Shown here piece after piece: positions 12,601 through 24,600 of a stretch of 64,000 nucleotides of DNA (its first letter is position 1; every line of letters starts with the position of its first letter). The translations under genes and the position numbers were made by a program. The stretch is from NCBI RefSeq assembly GCF_003597395.2, contig NC_133771.1:49378903-49442902 (forward strand), written 5' to 3'. A model generated the notes under the pieces. It did not search any database, was not told the DNA's origin, and saw only the letters and a list, made by a program, of their open reading frames with translations. Origin of the DNA: Chelonoidis abingdonii (Eukaryota; Chordata; Testudines; Testudinidae).

Positions 12601-15600
12601 CAATTAAGAGAGAATATTCCTTCCAAAACATATAGATATATAAATGACCCTGCACAATATTAGAAACAAATTGAAAATATTGTCTTTTAACTTCATGCTG
12701 TTATGTTATTAACAGCTACCAAAATTCCATTAGCAATAGTATCCTTTCTTATATACAGTCTCTCACCCTAATATCTTCCAATGATTTCTTTAAATCCTCT
12801 GTACTTAAAGAGGGTTGCACAGCTGGAATCCTATCTGTTGTCTCGTTCATCCATTTCTTTAAAGATTCTACAAGGAGCTTGAAAGTATCCATTTGTTCCT
12901 GACAAGATGATACATCCTCTTCTCTAGACAATTAAAGATAGCAAGAGAACTTGAGTGCCGAAAAACATTAATCATTCTGAAATCGTATCAACAGAACTAA
13001 GTAATTATTGACTCAATCCTTCTGCCATTGAAGACTACGAGAGCTTAGTTACTAACTTCAGTGAGTGTGGAAGAGGCCCATGAATTTACAGTACAATTCA
13101 AAACTACACGTATAACTGAAATTTTGTTAAAGTTATCTGCCTCAGCAAGGCAGATAATTAACAGTGGAGCTGACAATCTCAAATATTTTCTAGTCAATGA
13201 TCCAAATTGAGATAATGAGACTTTGGGAAGCAAAACTTATGAGGGCTCCATTATATCCTCTTGTCTTGGGACTTATTAAATTTACCTTGTAACTTATATA
13301 CATTATAGCTAACTATCAGTGGTGCTGATAAATTAATTATACATAATCCTATGCAATAAAAGCAAGGACAGTGTGAGACCCAATGCTTTGAAGATCACAA
13401 TTTCATTCTGTGCTGTTGCAAGAAAACTCATCAGTGGGAGAAGGGATTCGGAAAAGGGAGATATAATACATAAAATAAACAGAAAAAGTGTCTCTGACAG
13501 CAGCAATATAGAGAGATTAAACAAGGGGAGAGAGTAGTGAGCAAATAAGAACTTTGCTCTACGAACGAAACTTGTGATAGTGCATGTCCCCTATGTCCCA
13601 GCAGTTTGATACCACAGTGAAATAACAACCAGAGAACTGAGTGATGCCTAGATCATCAGAAAGTTTGGGATTTTGAAAAATCACTACATAACAATCTTTA
13701 AAAATCTGTTTCTTGGGAAGGCCTACCTAGCTACCTTTCTATAGTGTCTGACACTGTAAAATATCTAAGCATGATTTTTCATACCCAATACTGTCACTGC
13801 CATCAATCACATGTGCACACTGAACGGAGACACTATCCCATGGTGTAACTACTTTATTTTTGTGACATCATTTTGACTCTCAGTTCATTTAAAAGGGAAT
13901 TTTACATGCCTCAGCAACTTGGTTGGTTTTCAGTTTCTGGACTGGACCAGAACCAGAAGCATTTGTGTCCTGGTCTCATTAATCTGATCTCAAACATATT
14001 TTGTGGGTATGAGTAACATCTGGAAAATCTAGTTTCTCTGTACATACGGCCCAATCATAATGTAAATTCATTCTTTTAGTTTTCCTTTCATCCTCTTCAT
14101 TCCAATCATAACTTTATATGCACATGCAGAACCTTGTATTCCATTTGAGAAGAAGTGCAATAGATACTATTAGAACTGATAGCACTGCTGCAAATACCAT
14201 GGCAGGAGGTGAAGGTTGCTTTCGTTTCTGTTGACAATACCGCCTTTGAACCATTTACCTTCAAACAGCCTACAGTGTGCTCTCAAAAACGAGGGCTATC
14301 TTTTTCCTAATCAGCACCATGAACTACATACAAAAGCATAATATTCATTACAAAATGTATATTGTATTACTTGCATATAAAGTGGAAATATGTTAATAAT
14401 TATTGTACTAACTTTTCCTTCACAGTCTCTTCCACTTCCTTGAACTTCTTTGTCAAGCCATTTAACTTTTCTAAAACCAGTGCTTTGTCCCCAGGGAGAC
14501 CATGGACAGAAAGCTCTTCAAGAAGCTGATGCAAAACTTCAAGATCTTTTTTATGATCTATCAATGCTGTACTAGTTTCCTGCAGAAATGAACAGAAAGT
14601 GACAGTTTTATATTGGGCTCTATGATCAGTTGTTCAAAATTCAATCCTTGATCTTAGCTGTTCTATTAAATTTGGGAAACCAGCTTGTTATATTGACTGT
14701 GCTACCATGATTTGAGTAAGTGAGGGCAGAAATCTACACTACGTGCAAATGGAGCTGTACAATACCTGCATATATTGAGACACTTCAGTAACATCCTTTC
14801 CTGGAGCATCAGTCTCATTGAGAGCCTGAGTTTTCTTGTCTAAAAATGACTGAAGTTTTTCTGACAGGCTTTCAAACAACTCCACTTTGGTCTTTAATTC
14901 CTCCATCTTTGCAAGTTTCCCTCTGTGTCTGGTACTTGCTTCAGCAAACCGTACAGAGAGCTCATTCATTCTAGCTTGCAGACAGGAGGCAGTGGATGGA
15001 TCTGTTGTTTCTATGAATTTGTTCACTTTTTCATTCATAGCATTTATACTGCTTTGGCGACCTGCAATATCTTGCTCTAGCATCTGAAACAAACAAACAA
15101 TTATTATGGAGGGGTTATAAAGAAGTCTTAAAAAATGACACTGATAACTCAGGTTCACTGTATAATAATAATAATAATATAAGAATAAGAATAAGAAAAA
15201 ATTAAAAATCACAAAATAGAGGAATACACAGGAATATTAAAGAAAGAAATAGATGAAGCACTGAGAGGAATGAAGATTTGGAAAGCACCCAGACCAGACA
15301 GGTGCATAGATAGTGGCTTGAACGACTTAATAAATGTTTGAAGAACAGAGGTCCAAGATGGATGGAGACAGGGAGAACCATCCCTTATAAAAAACAAAGA
15401 TGGCAGCAGTGTTCCTATGAATTACAGATCAATCATGTATTTACAAACTAAGTGGAAACTTCTACTGGCAATTCTGGCAAAAAAGATCTGGATAACACTA
15501 GCTTGTAATGGAATGCTGCCTTCTGAGCAAAACAGTTGCACAGTAAACATGAAATGGACAAAACACCCAGCTCACACTGAAAAGGAGGATCACAGAAGAA

Positions 15601-18600
15601 ACAAAAAAAGAAAACTTAGAAATGGTGTGGCTAGGCTACCCAAAACCACATGACATTTGTGGATCATCAAGACACTGAAAATGCATTCAGTTCATCCAAA
15701 GATCATTTCCCTTATGAATAAATGATCTGAAACTATAGGGACAGTCATAAAAGGATATACAGAGACTGATCACAAGTCAAAAAGTTTGGTGAAGATATCA
15801 AGCTACAGGTTGGTTTGGCTAAATGTGTGTCACCATCTGTAAAGAGGGGCAAATCAGTGCAATCAGTGGCATGCAAGTTAAAGAAGGAACCATCCAAGGT
15901 ATGTCAGCATTACCAGTATCTTGGAATAAGAGTTCCAACACAAAGAAGTCAAAGAAGAAGTGAGGACAGATTGAAAGTTTACACGGAAATAAATGCAAGG
16001 ACAGTAGTGGAGAGAGATAGAACCCATTAGCGACAGAAGTTTAACAAACACATCACTTGTAGAAGGGTACCTCAAAAGAGAAAAAGAAAACCTCATTATG
16101 AGTTCACAAGAGCAGCTCTTAACGCTTAATTGCTTTCAAAACAAAACTGACTGACAGAACTGCTTCCTGAACTGCTGCGTCTGATGAAGTGGGTATTCAC
16201 CCACGAAAGCTCACACTCCAAAACGTCTGTTAGTCTGTAAGGTGCCACAGGATTCTCTGCTGCTTTTACAGATCCAGACTAACACGGCTACCCCTCTGAT
16301 ATTGAACTGCAGAATGTCTTCCGAAAAGGAAGAGATGGTGGAGCATGTGTTGAGCAGCAGTAGGAGCTGGGCTGGGAGACAGTATATGAAAAGACACAAT
16401 GAGGTCGCCAAACATATGCAGTGTAGCCTATGTGGCAAGTATGAAAATGAACTATTTGGTATTACGACCACTGAATCAAAAGTGCTCCAGAGCAGTGGTT
16501 CCCAAATTTGTTCTGCTGCTTGTGTAGGGAAAGCCCCTGGTGGGCTGGGCAGTTTGTTTACCTGCCACGTCCGCAGATTCGTCCGATCGTGGTTCCTAGT
16601 GGCTGCAGTTCACTGCTCCAAGCCAACGGGAGCTGCTAGAAGCAGCGGCCAGTACGTCCTTCGGCCCACACCACTTCCAGCAGCTCCCATTGGCCTGCAG
16701 CAGCGAACTTTGGTCACTAGCTGCAATCGGCTGAATCTGCAGATGCAGCAGGTAAACAAACCAGCCCGGCCCGCCAGGGGCTTTTCCTGCACAAGAGGCA
16801 GAACAAGTTTGGGAACCACTGATATAGAGAATAAAGAGACAAATATTTTAGGTATCTGGTAGTTGTCACAGACCAAACAGGCTGGACGTTGCTGTTGCTG
16901 TCGAACAGAAGACAAACAAGAACATGTTAATAGATAGTGCCATAGCAGCAGACAGAAATATACAAAAGAAACAAGAAGAGAAGATAGTGAAGTACGAAGA
17001 ACTATCAAAAATTGCAGTGATTATGGAAATCTAGAATAAAGATGATCCCAGTGATTACTGAAGTTCTTAGAGCGATCTCTAAAGGTATGAATGAGACGCT
17101 CAAGAAGACATTAGTAGAGCCCTGCGCGGATAGAAATTGATATCCACTGAACCACAGGGCTCTCCCAGGAACTGCAGTGGCAAAAGGAGCAAAATGTGGA
17201 GCCACCACTCCCAGGAGCCAGCGCCCTACGCCGGCAGCTCCTTCGGCGCAGCTGTACCACCCCAACCCCACTCCCAATCTCTGGCACAGCTGTACAGACC
17301 CAGACAGGAGACACAGTCACGCAGACAGCTGCGTGGAAGGGACGGGGGTGGTACAGCTGTACCGGACGAGCTGCCGGGGCAGGGCACTGGCTCCTGGAAG
17401 TGACGGCCCCACATTCTGCTCCTTACACTGCTGCAGTTTCCGGGAGAGCCCTGCCATTCAAGGGATACCGATTTCTATCCGCAGATATCAATTGGTATCC
17501 ATGCAGGGCTCTACATGTCAGGAGTGACAAGTATCATGATCAGTGACCTCCAGAAGACAGCGCTCGCAGGGAAGGTAAGAATTCTGAGGAAAGTCAAAGT
17601 AGAACGAGTGCATTTGAGCATTTAGAATACAGGAATTCTGCAGAGAGTTTATCAAAACTCTTGACTGCTAAAACCTATGGAGCCAGCACCTTGCCAGGAT
17701 TTATTGGTGGCTCACTGGGAATTTGATAGTCGCCTTCCCCTTCTTATGCTTCGAAGTCTTGTATGTTGTGAAGGATGTTTTTGTTTATTTTAAATCCCCA
17801 TGATGTAATACTGAGGAATAATAACAACAATAGCCACCTTGCTCTTAAGAAGAAATAATTACAGTCAGATCCTGATGTAAATCAGGGTAATTCCACTGAT
17901 TTCAAAGTTTATTTTGTATCCATTAAAGGATTTGTTCTGAGACTAAGATTATTTCTTGAAATTGTTAAACATTATCTGAATTAGCAGGCAAATGTTTCCT
18001 TCAAAGAATGCTACTTACAATATTTTTACTAATGATATCCTGAATAGCAGCAGAATTCAAAGGCATTTGACCTTGTTCTTCAAGGCTCTTTTCAATACCT
18101 CCCATCCAGTCAAGCATTTCATCCAAACCATCTTGCACGCTGAGGGAACGAGTCAATGTTATCTGGAGCTTCTCATTCCGTTCGTTCACAGACTTGGATA
18201 AACTGTCATATCTGCCAACAATGTCATCTGAGAGAAATAAATAGAAAGGAAATCACTAAAAGTTTCCCCTTACTTCTCATAAAATCATTGAGCCCAATCC
18301 TATGGTTCTAACTCTGTTTTTGCTCAGTCCTCAGTGGAGAGTTCTCTGAAAACATTTGTTCAATGTGCAGTGGCAATCAAAAAGCTAATATTACAAACCA
18401 TTAGATAACAAGACAGAAAATATCATAATGCCACTGTATAAATCCATGGTGCGCCCATATCTTGAATGCTACATGGAGTTCTGGTCACTCCATCTCAAAA
18501 AAGATGTATTATATTTGGAAAGGGTACAGAGAAGGGCAACAAAAATGAGTAAGGGTATGGAATAGCTTCCGTATGAGGAGAGATTAATAAGATTGAGATT

Positions 18601-21600
18601 TTTCAAGTTGGAAAAGAGATGACTAAGAGGGGATATGGTAGATGTCTATACAATTATGAATGGCATGGAGAAAGTAAATAGGAAGTATTATTTACTCCTT
18701 TACATAACGCAAGAACCAGGGATCACCAGATAAAATTAATAGGCAGCAGGTTTAAAACAAACAAAACGAAGTATTTCTTCACATAATGCACAGTCATCCT
18801 GTGGAATTCTTTGCCAGGAAATATTGTAAAGCCCAAAACTACAGTGGTGTTCAAAAAAGAATAAGATAAATTCATGGAGAATTGGTCCATCAAAGGCTAT
18901 TAGCCAAGATGGTTAGGGATGCAACCCTATGCTCTGGCTGTCCCTAGCCTGTGACTGGTGGAAGCTGGGAGTGGAGCACAGGGGATGGATCATTCCATGA
19001 CTGCTTGTTCTGGTCATTTCCTCTAAAGCATGTGGCACTGGTCACTGATGGAATACAAGATACTGGTCAAACCCAATATGGCCATTCTTATGTTCTTATG
19101 AGGCAGACTTGCCAAGATAAGGAGCTTGGGATTTGCCCCTTGACAATACACAGTCAAAAGGCTGGATCTTCAGTTATGGCTGAGGAGCACATAGGATAAC
19201 TCAGGGTGGGGGGCAAAAGGTGGCTTAAAGGCTCCTTTTGCACTCCCCATTCCTGAAGCAACTGTTTGCAGGGCTGGTCCCTGAATATTCTAATTTCTGA
19301 CAGCTGTTAACAGCTCCAAAGGACTGAGACAGCAGCTAGGGATTAGTGAAGCATAGGGCATCCCAATCCCACACTTTTTCTTTCAGCTATGCCCCTATGC
19401 TGTCATCAGAGTAGGATGATGATATAAGAACTTGTATACTCACTTTACACAAGGAGATGATCTGCCTTGTACTGGAGTGAACCTCCCAAGGCTGCATACA
19501 CTATTGGCCAGAATGCACTGGTTGTGTGACCCAAAGTGACCACATCATCCTGGAGGATCTAATTCCTAATGTTTTGCTCATCTAATCCATCCCCTTCTCT
19601 TTGCAATTGTTCTTTAAAAAACATTTACTTGTGCCTTGTCTCCTCTAGTTTTAATGTCTCAAGTAATGATGATTCCAACTATTATTTAGATAGACTATTC
19701 CACAGGCTAATACATGTCATTAGTGGAAAGTTTTTCCTGGTAATCAGATTTTTTCCTCTTTCTTTTAATTTCACTCCACTGCTCCTAGTCATAACTCTCA
19801 CTAATTTCCCTCCTTCCTTAGTGTTTACCTGTCAAATATGTTCATTAGTTGACATGCCCTGCCCTTTGCAAGGCCAACTAGTCAACTTCTTAAATTAAAA
19901 TATGTTTTACAGTCCTCTCACATTTTCAAATCTCAACATGTGAAATAATCAATAATTCCCCAAGCAGCAAACAGGTCACAATACAGTAAATATCAATACA
20001 AGGATTATTTTTAATATAAGAGTCTGAATACTTAATACTTATATACGGTATATATAAATATGAGGGAGTGAAAAATTTAGACATACACCATTCTACCTAT
20101 ATCATCCTAGTAAATAGAGACAGGATGTTTACAGGCCCTCTCCAGCAGCTGTCCAGGAAGCCAGTGACTGTTCTGAAGGTGTTAAGAGGATATTTACTGA
20201 ATCCTGATCTGGGTCTGAGCCAGGACTTACTGATTGCTGGGAGCAGAACTCCTGAAGCTTGGAGTGCATGGGTATTCCTTCCTCTCTGATTTGTTTGGGA
20301 CTGGGGTACAGCAAAGCAGCTGGGCAACATGGATAACTCACTTAATCTGGATAGTTGGCCTCATTGCCCTAAACAGGCCGGGCAGTGTAAATTATAAAAG
20401 AGTTCTAGGTGAGAGAAAGGAACAGAAAAAGCTGACCCAAGGGCCTAGAGCCCAACACAGAGACCTTTGCAAAACAAAGTGTCTGTTTCTACTGACTGAT
20501 TCTCGCTGTGGCTTTTGTTATCCATGTGAAGGAAAATGAGTCCAGACCTGTCCTACTTTCTAAGTCACAAAGACAAGTAAATACTCCCAGAAAGCCCAGA
20601 GATGGTTTTCTTTTTCAGCCTTTACTGCTTCAGAACTATGTCTATCCATCTACATTGATACCAGGCCTTCCAAAAGGTATATACATATCAAATATCTATC
20701 TTTCAGACAGTAAATAAACAGCTAGAAAGACAAAGAGAGAAAAATACAGGAAAAGTTACCAACCAAACTGAAAATTCATTTAAAAAATATCACAGGTAAA
20801 GCGTGTAAATGCTAGAGAAAACACCAGCTGAGCATAAGCAAGACAGGAGGTTTAATACAGAATTTTAATAAAGAAATTTGTAACCGAACGATGTTAAACA
20901 GATGTACTCCACTGACTTCAAGGTTGAAACCAGGGAATTAAAGGAATAAGCCTGCATATCCATCTTTCCATTGTATCTTTAGCTTCAGATACATTTTCTA
21001 ATAATGTTGTCTATTATGGCAGTAATAATTTCAAAGAACTCTCTCAAGTCAGTTAAGCCATCATCTCCCGTAGCCGCCTCTTCTTCCCCATTTTCTTACT
21101 GAAACCACATCTGCCCTTGAAAAAAAATTGAGTTTAAGCAGCCATTATCCATGTGTTCCACTATAATAGTTTCTCTGCGCCAAAATCTATACTCTGCTGT
21201 ACATTCTTCTGTATAGTACATTACTTTACTAAAGAGGTGTAAATTCAATGTTAATCCAGTTTTAACCACACAGAGTTGAACATAACCCAAATATGTTTAT
21301 TATATACTTCCTGATCCTTACAAATACTTACATATGTACTTAATTTGAGACAAATCATGTGTTTAAAGACAAGCATATAAGTATTTCAGGATCAGAACCT
21401 ACAACTGCAAAAACAGAAGAAGTTGGGGAAAGAATGCCATTCTGGTTTTAATTTTTTTTATTGTTTAAGATTAGATGTTCTAGCAGTGACAGTGCAATTG
21501 ACAGAAAAATACTTAAGTGAAGGGGAAATGATTTCGCTGGTTTTTAAATAATTAGAGTCAGGACACAGACCACTGGGGGATATTCGTGATCCTCAACTTC

Positions 21601-24600
21601 CCTCTGTTGCAGACTTCTTGTGTGACCTTGGACAAGTCACTTTTTGTCTCAGGTCGCTGTCTGCAAAATGGGGACAACAATAACTCATTTCTCCTACCCT
21701 TTGTCTGCTCTGTTTATTTTGATTGTAAGCTCTTTATTTGAACACTATTATGGCAATATTACTTTATTTGTGAATTTATTTTCTTTTTTTTTAAGCACTA
21801 CAATGAAGTCACTAAGTAGTGGCAACATATGGCCCTCTAAGATATAGAAATGAAAAATGACAAGGGAGGGTGGAACATTCATCCCCTTTCTCCTCCAGAA
21901 TGTAGGTGCAGACTTGAGAGATAAATGACGGAATTGGGAAATAATAAAACTCTTACCCAGTGTTTTCTGGATTTCATCTTTGTCTGGTAGTAAAGTTCCC
22001 CTGGTATCCAAAAGCACTTCAGCAGCTTTTTTCAGTTTCTCTACAGCAACCTGGTGATTAGACACTTGCCCCTGGAGAACCTGTAAAATTGCATTGCTTT
22101 AAATTTCAATACCGTTCACTAAAGCTAAAAGTCACATAGTGAGCACACAAGAGAAACCTGCAATGAGGTATATTTGGTGGACATAGCTGAACTTTTATTT
22201 ATCATACAAACATCTGAATACGCCTGACATGAGCAAGCAAAAAGTAGAATAGAGCAGTGATAAGGGGAGCTGCAATAGCCTTGAGGCCACTTATAAGTCA
22301 GTTCTTAAAGGATTGTTTCATGCACACATCTTTAATTTTAGAAACAAGAAATGGTGCAACAGAGGGTGCAACATGGATGCCTTTTGGAGTTTGTCCTAAG
22401 GACATACATCTGCTTTTTTGCCAGACAGTTTTATCCCTCTCTTCCAGAAATCTAGGTTCCTGTGCAATTCCTTTATAAACTTACTTCACTTATCTGACCA
22501 TGTAGCTTATTCCATTTCCAGGGCATTTCTATTCACTCATAGTTTCTCAATGTTCCTATTTTGTTTCCCACTTTTTGAAGTCTTCAACCACAGTGAACAA
22601 TGCATTTCTAAGAATATTTCAATCCCTTCTATTGTCCTGAGGATTATCAATTAACTTCAAGGTGTCAGTTTTAGTTTTCTACAAGGAGTAGAACTCAAGC
22701 CTTCACATTTTTTCTTGTAAGGTAGATTTCTGAGACTGAGTATCATAATAATGATCCTTATTTGCCCCATTCTGAATGCAATATCATCCTTCCTGTTGGA
22801 GAGTGACCATTAATATACACAATCTGCCACCTAGGTGGACTGTAATTTTTCAATGAATTTTCACTATTAGTGATGTCAGCCACACTAGAATGTACAATGA
22901 ATCCTCCCTTAACCACATGGAAATAACTACTGGCCACACTCAATGCACAATTTCCAATCCTCAGCATTTTTAACAGTGGAATTGTTTTTTAAAAAGGGTA
23001 AGAATAATTTTTTTTTAATGGGAAACATTCATTTTTTATTTCCACCAAATTTAAAAATAGAAAAAAAATTTTTGCTCAAACTTTCCAAAAGCATCTTCAG
23101 GAAGAAACTAGTAAAGAAAAAATTCAGCCTGTAATATGATGTTGACAGAGTAATTGAACAACTGAAAACAGGCTGGAATGCAGATCATTATACACCCTTA
23201 ATCAGAGCAGTTGATACCACTCCTGCTATAACTATGAATAAAGGGAGATAAAAAATTACTTCTGGAATAAAATTGACCCAACCTGTGATCCCTTCCTGAC
23301 AGAAAAAGGTTTGATCTTGTGTTAGTGTATCCAACATGCTACTGACCTCCTGTTTTACGACACTTATCTTAGTCACTGATTTCTGATGTGGAACTTTGCT
23401 ATATACCTTTTGATGAATTCTTTTAAGACTATTTGCACTGCCTTTACATCAGTTATTAAAAAGAAAAACAAACAAATTTATCAACACGGTATCAGAGAAC
23501 TGTGCAAGTTTAAGAGTACAAGGAAGAATTTACAACATTTGGCAATCAAGAAATAGTCCCCATCAGGTTGTACTGAACAAGACCTGGTACCAAATTGGTA
23601 TGAAATTGCCTTGAATCAGGAAGAACACTTCATGGACTTTACCCTGCCTCACCAGGTGCCATGAATCTTCTACTGACAGTGGAACACACACCCTGCGTTT
23701 ACCCATATGATAATGGTCTGTATTGTTTTATACTCATTGTGCTCACCCGTGTCTTTAGACTGAGTGCAAGCTCTGAAAGGCAGAAATGCTGATGCTGGCA
23801 TGTCCTACCTATTCTGCAATGTTACATACACTTACAATGCTAAATTAATCATCCTTTACGTCCTTTACTGATGGTACCTCTACGCACTTTCAGGCAGCTG
23901 GAAGAGAGGTGCACTTTAGTTCTTTCCATACCAAAACAAGGAAATCATTCTGGTGCAGAACACACTATCATTTTAGTTTAGGTATTGCTATCAAGAGAAT
24001 GCCATTGATATACTTCACTGTGGCAGCTGATACACTTGCTGCCACAGAGAAACTCAAATATAAATGAAGAGGCATTTTCCTTGCACTGGCCACAGATATT
24101 GTGTTTACAAAATAAAAAAATAAAATAAAAAAATAGGACAAACCAGAAGACATTAGATGGTGATAGAAAGAAAGAAAGCTTGTGCCTAAGGCACTGAAGA
24201 ATATTTTGAAGAACAGTTAATCCCAGAAAAATATTATCCTCGTGCTGTAAAGGTCAGTGTCTGGATAGATTATCAACTGCATGTGTTGGCTGAAAGGGGC
24301 AGCTTTAAGTTACAACACCTGACTTTTTCAAAAATTCTCTTTGTTTTGCATTCACTAATTGGCCTTCTTTATTCATTCTGGTTTGAACCTCTTGTTTTTA
24401 TTCTTTCCTTGACTCTTTTGAGCCTGTGCACCTCCCCCTCCTTCCCAGCACATACTAGTTGAGTGTTCTTTTGTGCTGCAAGCAATCTATGTAGGAGTTT
24501 CATAAAGGAGCCACAGTCCGCACATCTTTTGTGTCTGTTGCATGAAAATTGGCATTATACCGGATATAATTCATTTGGGAGTAGGGAACAAGGAGTTTAA

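Larger units (their letters stand above)
15209..17650 (+). mobile_element. R4/Dong-like non-LTR retrotransposon, degenerate, interrupted three times
   Basis: The plus strand reads reverse-transcriptase fragments (KAPRPDRC, then [20 protein letters not shown] at 15417-15480, matching the family pattern NYRPITCLPTTWKLL). Further on comes [19 protein letters not shown] near 16065-16125, a [17 protein letters not shown] zinc-knuckle-like end near 16310, and the C-terminal region ([19 protein letters not shown]) near 17040-17090. The last pieces (RKVK-like) lie after 17514. This order is typical of R4/Rex6-type LINEs of fish and reptiles. Several stop codons and frameshifts make it non-functional. 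The assignment to the R4 clade is from memory of the protein pattern. Confidence 0.65.
15084..18018 (-). other. DST intron (exons n to o)
   Basis: Almost entirely a degenerate R4/Dong-like LINE (15209-17650) with three younger insertions. A TAA/GAATAA microsatellite lies at about 15164-15208. Confidence 0.8.
18228..21956 (-). other. DST intron (exons m to n)
   Basis: Holds a CR1 3' end (about 18380-19101), a weaker CR1 relic in the other orientation (about 19570-19905) and a MIR-like SINE (21580-21740). An unassigned moderately complex stretch at 20060-20560 could be an old LTR or DNA element, without firm evidence. 20600-21560 shows nothing. Confidence 0.7.

Noticed and set aside
16242..16862. 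206-codon plus-strand ORF
   Set aside because: It runs through a retroelement tail, a LINE fragment and a hAT element; no single protein family.
20060..20560. Solo LTR
   Set aside because: No TG...CA ends with duplication, no polyadenylation layout that I could support.
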